Of a stretch of 64,000 nucleotides of DNA, positions 15,764 to 23,896 are shown piece by piece. Where the stretch lies: NCBI GenBank assembly GCA_000014925.1, contig CP000474.1, positions 1,922,001-1,986,000 of the forward strand. Reading direction: 5' to 3'. Under the pieces are notes generated by a model. The model did not search any database. It saw only the letters and a program-made list of their open reading frames with translations, and was not told where the DNA came from. Source of the stretch: Paenarthrobacter aurescens TC1 (lineage in GTDB: Bacteria > Actinomycetota > Actinomycetes > Actinomycetales > Micrococcaceae). Position 1 is the first letter of the stretch. Each line of letters opens with the position of its first letter. The position numbers and the translations under genes were made by a program.

Positions 15764-18700
15764 ATGAAACCCGTGTTCCCTTCCGGCCCGGCCACGCGAT
15801 CGGCGCTCTACGCCATTGGCCTGATGTCCGCCCTCAAGGCACTGTCCCTGGTGCTCATGGCCCAGGCTGTTGCGGGGATGCTGGCAGGACTCGCCTCCGG
15901 ATCGGAGGAGTGGAACAACGGACTCGTCTGGGGTGCGGTGGGGGCAGTCCTCAGGTCCCTGACCGCCTGGGGCCAAGGCATTGCCTCCAGGCGGGCCGCG
16001 CTGGGCGTCAAAGAGGAACTGCGGGCACGGCTCTTGAGGCGCTCGCTGTCCGACGGCGGTTCGTCGCCCGTAGCGGGAATGAACGACGGCGGCCTGGCCA
16101 TCCTCGCGACGCGGGGACTGGACGCGCTGGACGACTACTACACCCAGTACCTACCTGCCATCGTGAACTGCGCTACGATCCCGCTGTTGATCGGAGCCCG
16201 GATCCTCTTCGCCGACTGGGTAAGTGCCGTGGTGATCGTACTGACGGTTCCCCTGGTCCCGCTGTTCATGGTCCTGATAGGCAGGCACACCGAAGACACC
16301 GTCCAGGAAGCGCAAACCACGCTACGGAAACTGTCCGGCCACATACTGGAGCTCGCCAAAGGCCTGCCTGTCCTGGTTGGCCTGGGCCGTGCCACGGAAC
16401 AGCGCGCAGCCTTGGAAGACATCTCCGAGCAGTACCGCACCCGGACCATGGGCACCCTTCGCACGGCGTTCCTCTCCGCGCTGGCCCTCGAACTCATTGC
16501 AACCATTTCCGTGGCCGTGGTGGCAGTCTTTATTGGCGTCCGGCTGGTACATGGGGACATGCCCCTCGAAGCCGGCCTGCTGGCACTGATCCTGGCCCCG
16601 GATTGCTACCTGCCCCTCCGGGAGCTCGGTACCGCGCACCACGCCAGCGATGACGGCAGGGCGGCCCTCCAGACCACCAACAAAGTACTGGACGCCCCTT
16701 CGCATGAGCGCCTCCAGAATGGCGGGACGTCCGACGCAGCCCCGGCCGGAGTAGTGGTGGCCGACGTGTCGGTGACGTACCACGGAAGGTCCGCTGCCGC
16801 CGTCGGGCCTCTCAGCTTCACCGCCCACCAGGGGAGCGTAACAGCCCTCGACGGTGACAGCGGCGCCGGCAAGAGCACGGTCCTCGGGGTCCTCGCCGGC
16901 CTCATCGGACAGGGACCCGGCGCCGAGGTCACAGGAGTCATCACAGGTGCGGCAGCAAAGACGGTGGCGTGGGTTCCACAACACCCCGTCATGGCCGCCG
17001 AAACAGTGCAGCAAGAGATTGAGCTCTACCTGGACGGATACGTCGGGAACACCGCTGACGCCGTGACCCGCGTCCTACGGAAAGCCTCGGCCGACCACTT
17101 GGCAGCCAAGCATCCCGCCGAACTGAGCCCGGGCGAACTGCGCCGCGTAGCACTTGCCCGTGGATTGGCCCGAGTGGAAGCCGGCGCGACGCTCTTGCTG
17201 CTGGATGAGCCCACCGCCCATCTTGACCCGTACTCCGCCAGCGTTGTCCGCCACGCCATCGAGTCGCTTCGCGGCAACGTCACAGTGATCCTGGTGGCCC
17301 ACGACGCCGCCACCCGGGCGCTCGCCGACCAGCTCGTGCCAGTAGGGCAAAAGAACTCCGTGCCTGCCGTGTCAGCGAAGAACGCACAGCGCACCGATGC
17401 CGCAGCCCAGCCCAACACTGCAGTCCCCGCGAAAGACGCTGCACTCCACGGTGATCTCCTTTCCGTTCCCGCGAACGGTAGCGCGCAGGGTCTTCTGCGA
17501 GTGTTGAAACCCGTGCGCTGGAAGTTCGCCGCCGCCGGAATCGTGGCCGTAGTTGCCGCCCTGTTCGCAGTGGCGCTGTCGGGACTGTCCGGGTGGCTGA
17601 TCATCCGGGCCAGCCAACAGCCACCCATCCTCTACCTGCTAGGCGCGATCGTCGGAGTCAGGTTCTTCGGCATAGGGAGGGCCGTGCTGCGATACTGCGA
17701 GCGACTCCTGACCCATGATGCCGTCTTCGCTGCCATGACCCGCCTCCGCGGCGCACTGTGGGCATCACTGAGCCGCAGGGCGCTGTCTCTCCGCCGCCTC
17801 CTCCAAGGCGGCAACGTCTTGGGCTCCATCGTGGACGACGTGGACACCCTCCGCGATCTCCTGCCCAGGGTTGTCCTCCCGCCCATGACCGCCGTGGGAG
17901 TCGGGGCCGCGGCGATCCTCGCCACAGCCATGGTCTTACCGGAGGCTCTGGCAGCGGTGGTGATGGCCGCCGTCGTGGGGCTGATCCTTGCCCCGACCCT
18001 GGCCGTCCTGGCTGACAGGAACGCAGCCAAAGCCGAACAGCACATGCGTTCAGTAGTGCTTCGGGGAGTGGCCGCCGCCCTTGACGCCCGGGCGGCACTC
18101 AGCGCCAACGGAGTGAGCGAGCCGGTCCTCGGTGCACTGCGCGACAAAGACCGCACCGCCACCCTCTCTGCACAGCGCTCGGCATGGGCTGAAGGGCTCG
18201 GCCAGGCCGTGATCGTTCTCGGGTGCTCCATGGCCGCATTGTGGGCGGGCGTCCTGAGTGCGCCCGCCGTTCTGAACGGCACTGTCGCCCCTGAACTCGC
18301 AGCCGTCATAGTCCTGATGCAGCTGGCCCTGGTTGAACCATTCGGGGGCATCGTATCCGCCGTACGCCAAGCGCCCGCGCTCGCAGATGTGCTGGGCCGG
18401 GTGGCGGCATCCGGCGCTTTGGACGCTCCCGCTTCACTGAACCAAGCGGAAGACCACGACGGCGGCACCCGGCGCCTGCCGGATCGGCCCGGCAAAGCAG
18501 GACTGGAATTGATAGGTGCATCAGCGGCCTGGCCCGGTGGGCCTGACGTCTTTACTGGTGTAAATGCTGTTGCCGAGCCTGGCCGCTGGCTTGCCATAAC
18601 AGGGCCTTCGGGCGCAGGGAAGTCCACGCTCCTCTCCGTGCTCCTCGGATTCCTGCCGCTGACGGAAGGAACTGTGCAGCTCTCCGGCACAGCGGCATGG

Positions 18701-19168
18701 TGCCCCCAGGAGGCCCACCTGTTCGACTCCACTCTTCGTGGCAACCTCCTGCTGAGCCGGCCGGCCGGAGCGAAGCCCAGCGAGGCGGAGATGCACAAGG
18801 CCCTGGCCGACGTCGGACTTGATTCAGTGGTGAATGCGTTGCCGGATGGGCTCGACGCCCGCATAGGTCCCGGTGGTTCATTCCTGAGCGGCGGCGAACG
18901 GCAGCGGCTTGCCATGGCCAGGACCCTCCTCACCGGAGCCTCCGTGTTGTTGCTTGACGAACCAACTGCCCACTTGGACGCGGGCTCGGCCCGGGAAATG
19001 ATGGCTATACTCCGCAGCGGGCTCAAGGACGTCACTATTGTCCTGGTTACCCATAACCCGGAGGACATTGATCCGGCAGATGCGCGGCTTGAACTGCCCG
19101 CGGTCCGATCTGCCGTCAAGCGAAGTCCGGGCGCGGCGGAACTGGTGGGAAGGCCTACTGCTCAGTAG
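15764..19168 (+). CDS. cydDC: Fused thiol reductant ABC exporter CydD-CydC
   Basis: 1134-residue fusion of the two half-transporters CydD and CydC, which export cysteine/glutathione (or other thiols in species without glutathione) and are needed for cytochrome bd assembly. The first membrane domain covers about residues 10-310. Its ATPase has Walker A GDSGAGKST (364-372), signature LSPGELRRVALARG and Walker B LLLLDEPTAHLD. A second membrane domain follows at about 590-880, then a second ATPase with Walker A GPSGAGKST (947-955), LSGGERQRLAMAR and VLLLDEPTAHLD. Both sites look intact. The linker (about 535-575) is rich in Ala, Thr and Asn. ATG at 15764, 7 bp after cydB. Confidence 0.95.
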   Translation: MKPVFPSGPATRSALYAIGLMSALKALSLVLMAQAVAGMLAGLASGSEEWNNGLVWGAVGAVLRSLTAWGQGIASRRAALGVKEELRARLLRRSLSDGGSSPVAGMNDGGLAILATRGLDALDDYYTQYLPAIVNCATIPLLIGARILFADWVSAVVIVLTVPLVPLFMVLIGRHTEDTVQEAQTTLRKLSGHILELAKGLPVLVGLGRATEQRAALEDISEQYRTRTMGTLRTAFLSALALELIATISVAVVAVFIGVRLVHGDMPLEAGLLALILAPDCYLPLRELGTAHHASDDGRAALQTTNKVLDAPSHERLQNGGTSDAAPAGVVVADVSVTYHGRSAAAVGPLSFTAHQGSVTALDGDSGAGKSTVLGVLAGLIGQGPGAEVTGVITGAAAKTVAWVPQHPVMAAETVQQEIELYLDGYVGNTADAVTRVLRKASADHLAAKHPAELSPGELRRVALARGLARVEAGATLLLLDEPTAHLDPYSASVVRHAIESLRGNVTVILVAHDAATRALADQLVPVGQKNSVPAVSAKNAQRTDAAAQPNTAVPAKDAALHGDLLSVPANGSAQGLLRVLKPVRWKFAAAGIVAVVAALFAVALSGLSGWLIIRASQQPPILYLLGAIVGVRFFGIGRAVLRYCERLLTHDAVFAAMTRLRGALWASLSRRALSLRRLLQGGNVLGSIVDDVDTLRDLLPRVVLPPMTAVGVGAAAILATAMVLPEALAAVVMAAVVGLILAPTLAVLADRNAAKAEQHMRSVVLRGVAAALDARAALSANGVSEPVLGALRDKDRTATLSAQRSAWAEGLGQAVIVLGCSMAALWAGVLSAPAVLNGTVAPELAAVIVLMQLALVEPFGGIVSAVRQAPALADVLGRVAASGALDAPASLNQAEDHDGGTRRLPDRPGKAGLELIGASAAWPGGPDVFTGVNAVAEPGRWLAITGPSGAGKSTLLSVLLGFLPLTEGTVQLSGTAAWCPQEAHLFDSTLRGNLLLSRPAGAKPSEAEMHKALADVGLDSVVNALPDGLDARIGPGGSFLSGGERQRLAMARTLLTGASVLLLDEPTAHLDAGSAREMMAILRSGLKDVTIVLVTHNPEDIDPADARLELPAVRSAVKRSPGAAELVGRPTAQ

Positions 19169-19177
19169 CCTGTTGGC

Positions 19178-20188
19178 ATGCCTTTCGACGCCGCAAGCCA
19201 AGCCATGCCTGATGTCCTCGCAACCGGCCTTCGATGGCGGCCGGCCACCATGGAAGACCTGGATAACTGGGCAGGCCTGATCTCCCGGACGGCCGCCGTT
19301 GAACATCCCGTCTGGTATGAAAAGCGCGGCGACCTCGTCCACATCCTGCAGTCCACCAAGAACCCGCCGGAAACCAGCACCCTGTTGGGCCTGGACGCCG
19401 GGGGAGTAGCGCGCGCCTATGGGCGTATCTCCAAAAACCCCACGGGAGACAAGGCCACAGGAATGGCGTGCGTCGATCCGGAGTGGCAACAACGAGGCAT
19501 CGGCTCTGCAGTCCTGGTGTGGCAGGAAGGACAAGTGCGCAACCGGTTCCAAGCCGATGAGGCCGCCGGTCACACCACGGCGCCGCCCCGCCTCCGCATC
19601 CAGACGGAGGAGCAGCACGAACATCAGGCAACACTCCTGATGGGGCACGGCTACGGGGCCGTGCGCTGGTTCAGCGAAATGCACCGGCCATTGACTGCGG
19701 AACTGCCTGAAGTCCGGCTTCCCGCCGGACTTGAGCTCAGGACCCTCGATCCATCGCTCTTCGAACCCGTGCGCCAAGCCCACAACGATGCGTTCAGGGA
19801 CCACTGGGGGAGCGAACCGCGGGACGAAGAATCATGGCGGTTCACCATCGAGGAACCCACTGCCCGGCACGATCTGGGCGCGGTGGTTATCGACCAAGCC
19901 AAAGGCGAGGTGGCCGGATACCAGCTGACCAGCTTCGATCCCGACTCTGCCGCGGACCGCGGTTTCAAGGAAGGCTACACGGAGCTCCTTGGCGTGCGGC
20001 GTGCCTATCGCGGCCGGGGCATTGCCCAAGCACTGCTCGCCGATGCCATGCAGCGCTACGCCTCGGCGGGAATGGACGTGGCATCACTGGACGTTGACTC
20101 AGCCAACCCCACCGGGGCGCTGGAACTCTACCTTGGCATGGGCTATACGCCCGTGAACCGCAGCATGACGTGGGAGAAAATGCTCTAG
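19178..20188 (+). CDS. GNAT family N-acetyltransferase with two GNAT domains
   Basis: 336-residue tandem GNAT protein. The N-terminal half has ATGMACVDPEWQQRGIGSAVL (about residues 88-110), and the C-terminal half has ELLGVRRAYRGRGIAQALLADAMQRY (about 268-295) with the acetyl-CoA motif R/Q-x-x-G-x-G/A. Tandem GNAT proteins of this size include mycothiol synthase, but this one lacks convincing MshD features; the substrate is unknown. It starts 9 bp after the cydDC stop without an SD. TAGCCT (19166-19171) lies 6 nt before the ATG and overlaps the cydDC stop codon, so it may have its own leaderless promoter. It converges on DinB with a 4-bp gap. Confidence 0.85.
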   Translation: MPFDAASQAMPDVLATGLRWRPATMEDLDNWAGLISRTAAVEHPVWYEKRGDLVHILQSTKNPPETSTLLGLDAGGVARAYGRISKNPTGDKATGMACVDPEWQQRGIGSAVLVWQEGQVRNRFQADEAAGHTTAPPRLRIQTEEQHEHQATLLMGHGYGAVRWFSEMHRPLTAELPEVRLPAGLELRTLDPSLFEPVRQAHNDAFRDHWGSEPRDEESWRFTIEEPTARHDLGAVVIDQAKGEVAGYQLTSFDPDSAADRGFKEGYTELLGVRRAYRGRGIAQALLADAMQRYASAGMDVASLDVDSANPTGALELYLGMGYTPVNRSMTWEKML

Positions 20189-20192
20189 GTTC

Positions 20193-20711
20193 CTAGCCGT
20201 CCACATCATGAAGATGGTGAACAACATCGTGGAGGAAGTACTGGGAGAACGTCAGCACGGTAAATGAGGATCCATTGCTGCGCGTTCCGGTACGCTGCCA
20301 GTCATCCTCGGTGACCCGTGCGAAGGACTCGGCAATCTCCGTACCCTCGGCCTCAAGCTGATCGGCCACCGTCCGTGGGTCCGCCGAACCGTACTCTCCG
20401 TCGATCGCGGCCTGGTCCTGGTCCCAGTTGGCGAACCGGGCGTCGTCGTCCGTCAGCATCAGGTTGAGACGCTGGTCGAAAAGGCTGAAGACGTCCCGGA
20501 CGTGGCATGCGTACTCCAGGTTGGACCAGGTGTGGTCATTAGGACGTGTGGCAACGTCCTCCCGGCGCAGGACGGCACGCCACCGGGGGAGCATGTTGAC
20601 GACGGTGCCAGGCACCGTGGAGGGAGTCACGGTCGCGGGATCAAAACCGCACTCGGGGCAGGGCTGTGAGAGCACCCAGGTCCAGTCTTTTTCATCAGGG
20701 ATGATCGGCAT
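20193..20711 (-). CDS. DinB superfamily protein
   Basis: 172-residue four-helix protein of the DinB/mycothiol-dependent superfamily. The metal-binding histidines are in EYACHVRDVFSLFDQR (about residue 70) and FLHDVVHHLHDV at the C-terminus. Several DinB proteins in actinobacteria use mycothiol to detoxify compounds; activity here is unproven. The ATG at 20711 has no SD, but TAGACT (20723 to 20718 on the minus strand) lies 6 nt upstream, the leaderless pattern. Confidence 0.85.
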   Translation of the reverse strand: MPIIPDEKDWTWVLSQPCPECGFDPATVTPSTVPGTVVNMLPRWRAVLRREDVATRPNDHTWSNLEYACHVRDVFSLFDQRLNLMLTDDDARFANWDQDQAAIDGEYGSADPRTVADQLEAEGTEIAESFARVTEDDWQRTGTRSNGSSFTVLTFSQYFLHDVVHHLHDVDG

Positions 20712-20840
20712 GCGGCCAGTCTAAGCTGATCCGCTCCGTGCCTCTGGGCAGCCCACGAAATATGGTGTCGTTTTCCAATTACTTACCGACCCGCCCAAGA
20801 GTAAAGTTCGTTCCGGGGGGAGAGCCGGAAAGAGAAAACA

Positions 20841-21224
20841 ATGCTCAAGGATCAGCAGGTTGGTGCCGTCCTACCGGCACAGGACATAGCCCGGGCACGC
20901 GCGTACTACAGCGAAAAACTCGGACTGGAACCCGAAAATCCGGACGACGACGACAACCTCCAGTACAGGTGCGGCGATGGAACCGGATTCTTTGTCTATC
21001 AGACGTCGAATGCAGGGACTGCGAAGAACACCCAAATGGGCTGGACTGTCAGTGATGTCAAGGCCACGGTGCAGGAGTTGCGCGGCAAGGGAGTTAAGTT
21101 TGAGGACTACGACTTCCCTGGCCTGAAGACCGAAGACGGCATCGCCACGATGCCCGATGGAAGCGCTGCAGCATGGTTCCTTGACAGCGAGGGAAACATA
21201 CTCAGCATCAACCAAACCGGCTAG
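20841..21224 (+). CDS. VOC family protein (glyoxalase/bleomycin resistance fold)
   Basis: 127-residue single-domain vicinal oxygen chelate protein. It has the typical start VGAVLPAQDIARARAYYSEKLGLEP and the paired beta-alpha-beta end GNILSIN. VOC proteins use a metal to act on vicinal oxygen groups or bind antibiotics; the substrate cannot be told. The ATG at 20841 has a purine-rich GGAAAGAG stretch upstream. A strong shared terminator separates it from parC. Confidence 0.85.
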   Translation: MLKDQQVGAVLPAQDIARARAYYSEKLGLEPENPDDDDNLQYRCGDGTGFFVYQTSNAGTAKNTQMGWTVSDVKATVQELRGKGVKFEDYDFPGLKTEDGIATMPDGSAAAWFLDSEGNILSINQTG

Positions 21225-21249
21225 CCCATGCGGTGGCTTCAAGGCCACG

Positions 21250-21298
21250 GCAGCACAAAGGCCGGAGGTGCCATAACCCCCGGCCTTTGCCGTGCTGC
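21250..21298. terminator. Bidirectional terminator between VOC gene and parC
   Basis: GCAGCAC plus AAAGGCCGG (21250-21265) pairs with CCGGCCTTT and, after a 3-nt bulge, GTGCTGC (21280-21298). T-richer sequence follows on the plus side. It serves the two convergent genes. Confidence 0.85.
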
Positions 21299-21324
21299 TT
21301 GACTTTTCTGCGGCTATGCTGCGG

Positions 21325-23841
21325 CTATTCCGCGGCTTCAGCCCAGGCCATGCTCGGCCCGATTGCCTCCACAGGCTGGGACAGCGGCACGCCCGATCCG
21401 TCCCTGCGACCATGCTCGTGGGGGAGTGCCCGTGCCACGCCGGCGGCGGATGAAGCCTTGGCAGGACCATGTCCGGCCCACGCCATCAACAGCGTGTCTT
21501 CGCCCTTGAGGAAGCGGTGAACCCGAACGCCACCTGTTGCCCGACCCTTGGCCGGATACTCCTCGAAAGCAGTCACTTTGGCAGTACCCGGCGCCGTCCC
21601 CGGAAGGGCGCCGTTGGTACCGGCAATGGTCACCACGACGGCGGCAGGATCGTCCGCGCGCACGGTACCGAAGTGGATTACTTCGTCCCCGGCCGCAAGC
21701 TTGATGCCGGCCATGCCGCCTGCTGTGCGTCCCTGCGGACGGACGTTCGACGCACTGAAGCGAAGCAATTGGGCCTGCCTTGTCACGAAGACGAGGTCCA
21801 CGTTGTCGTCCTGGGCAGGTTCCACCGCGAGCACCAAGTCTTTGTCTTTAAGCGCAATGATCTCCCAGTCCTCACGGTTCAACGGGTAATCGGGCTGCAC
21901 GCGCTTCACCACGCCCTGAACCGTGCCAATGGCAAGGACGGCGTCCAAGGGCACGAAGGCCACCAAGGTTTCCCCCTTGAGTAAGGTGATGAAGTCCTTG
22001 GCGGGGACGCCACCGGCCAAGTTGGGCAGACCTGAAACCGGGGGCAGCACGGGCATGTCCATCACTTGGAGCCGCAGCATGCGGCCCTGCGAGGTGACCG
22101 CGCCGATTTCGCCCCTGGCGGTGGTCTTCACCACTGAGCGGAAGACGTCGTGTTTGGTGCGGGGGCCGGCCTCGGCGAGTGGCTCCTGGTTGGATGTCCT
22201 GGCAATCTGCCCTGAGACGCTGAGCAGGGCCCAGCAGGGGTCGTCCGGAATTTCCAGCGGCAGCGCTGCTGCCTTGCCTTTGGGGCCCGGAACTGACGCT
22301 GCCAATGCCGCAGCAACCGTGGGGGAAACAGCTTCCGATTCCAGCAGCACCGTGCGCCGGGGCGTGCCGTACTTCTCGGCAATGACGGCCAACTCGCCGG
22401 AAACAAGATCTCGGAGCAACTCGTCCGAGGCCAGGATGGCTTCAAGTGCCTCGATCTCGCGGCGGAGTTCGTCCTGTTCCTTCTCCAATTCAAGACGCGA
22501 GTACTTGGTCAGCTGCCGCAGGCGCAGTTCCAGGATGTAGTTGGCCTGGATCTCGGTGAGGTCGTAGATAGACATGAGGCGTTCACGCGCGGCCGAGGCT
22601 TCGTCGGAGGAACGAATGATCTGGATGACCTCGTCGATGTCCACAATCGCGATCAGCAAGCCCTCCACCAAGTGGAGGCGGTCCTTCTTCTTGCCAAGGC
22701 GGAAAGAGGTACGGCGGCGCACCACATTCAGGCGGTGTTCCACGTACACCTGCAGCAACTGCAGGAGGCCAAGCGTCTGCGGCTGGCCGTCCACCAAGGT
22801 GACGTTGTTGATGCCGAAGGAATCTTCCATGGGTGAGTAGCGGTACAGCTGCTGAAGCACGGCGTTGGGATTGAAACCGTTCTTCAACTCGATGACCAGG
22901 CGGAGGCCGTGATTACGGTCCGTGAGGTCAACGACGTCGCTGATGCCGGTCAGCTTCTTGGAATTGACGGCATCCTTGATCTTTTCGATGACCTTCTCAG
23001 GGCCCACCATGTAGGGAAGCTCAGTGACCACCAGGCCCGTGCGACGGGCAGACAGCTGTTCCACCTCAACCTTGGCGCGGGTCTTGAATGATCCACGCCC
23101 CGTGGCGTACGCGTCCCGGACTCCGTCCAGTCCCACGATGCGGCCGCCAGTGGGAAGGTCGGGCCCCGGGATGAACCGCATGATCTCCTCCAGCGTGGCA
23201 CCGGGGTTGGCGATCAGGTGGCGTGCGGCGGCGATGACCTCCACCAGGTTGTGCGGAGGCATGTTCGTGGCCATGCCCACAGCAATGCCCGTGGTGCCGT
23301 TGACCAGCAGGTTGGGGAAAGCAGCGGGGAGGACATCGGGCTGCGTCAGCTGGTTGTCATAGTTGGGGACAAAGTCCACCACGTCTTCGTCAAGGTGGTC
23401 CGTCATGGTCAGCGCTGCGGCCGCCAAGCGTGCTTCCGTGTAGCGCGGTGCTGCCGGGCCGTCGTCGAGCGATCCAAAGTTGCCGTGGCCATCGATCAGC
23501 GGCAGCCGGAGGGAAAAGTCCTGCGCCATGCGGACCATGGCGTCATATATCGCGGTATCGCCGTGCGGGTGGAGCTTGCCCATGACTTCGCCCACCACGC
23601 GGGCGCTCTTGACGTGTCCTCGATCCGGGCGGAGGCCCATGTCGGACATCATGTACAGAATGCGCCGTTGAACCGGCTTCAGTCCGTCGCGTGCGTCCGG
23701 GAGGGCGCGCGAGTAAATCACCGAGTAGGCGTACTCCAGGAAGGAGCCCTCCATCTCGGAAGTGACATCGATATCGACGATGTTCTCGGTGAAATCGCCG
23801 AGGGGCTCGCCTTTGCGTGCGGGAGTTTGGCTGCGGGCCAT
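21325..23841 (-). CDS. parC: DNA topoisomerase IV-type subunit A (ParC/GyrA family)
   Basis: 838-residue DNA breakage-reunion subunit of a type IIA topoisomerase. The catalytic tyrosine is Y134 in [10 protein letters not shown], preceded by [12 protein letters not shown] (91-102) and the GHGNFGS motif (119-124). The tower/coiled region follows ([20 protein letters not shown]). The C-terminal beta-pinwheel (about 510-838) lacks the QRRGGKG gyrase box, so it is of ParC type. It pairs with the B subunit at 7462-9570, 12 kb away, rather than being adjacent as in many bacteria. ATG at 23841 with AAGGA about 12 nt upstream; divergent from the GNAT-ligase gene. Confidence 0.93.
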   Translation of the reverse strand: MARSQTPARKGEPLGDFTENIVDIDVTSEMEGSFLEYAYSVIYSRALPDARDGLKPVQRRILYMMSDMGLRPDRGHVKSARVVGEVMGKLHPHGDTAIYDAMVRMAQDFSLRLPLIDGHGNFGSLDDGPAAPRYTEARLAAAALTMTDHLDEDVVDFVPNYDNQLTQPDVLPAAFPNLLVNGTTGIAVGMATNMPPHNLVEVIAAARHLIANPGATLEEIMRFIPGPDLPTGGRIVGLDGVRDAYATGRGSFKTRAKVEVEQLSARRTGLVVTELPYMVGPEKVIEKIKDAVNSKKLTGISDVVDLTDRNHGLRLVIELKNGFNPNAVLQQLYRYSPMEDSFGINNVTLVDGQPQTLGLLQLLQVYVEHRLNVVRRRTSFRLGKKKDRLHLVEGLLIAIVDIDEVIQIIRSSDEASAARERLMSIYDLTEIQANYILELRLRQLTKYSRLELEKEQDELRREIEALEAILASDELLRDLVSGELAVIAEKYGTPRRTVLLESEAVSPTVAAALAASVPGPKGKAAALPLEIPDDPCWALLSVSGQIARTSNQEPLAEAGPRTKHDVFRSVVKTTARGEIGAVTSQGRMLRLQVMDMPVLPPVSGLPNLAGGVPAKDFITLLKGETLVAFVPLDAVLAIGTVQGVVKRVQPDYPLNREDWEIIALKDKDLVLAVEPAQDDNVDLVFVTRQAQLLRFSASNVRPQGRTAGGMAGIKLAAGDEVIHFGTVRADDPAAVVVTIAGTNGALPGTAPGTAKVTAFEEYPAKGRATGGVRVHRFLKGEDTLLMAWAGHGPAKASSAAGVARALPHEHGRRDGSGVPLSQPVEAIGPSMAWAEAAE

Positions 23842-23896
23842 GGGGTCGGTGGATCCTTGAAAGTTGTACTGCGGATGTTTTAGCTAGGCTAAGCCT

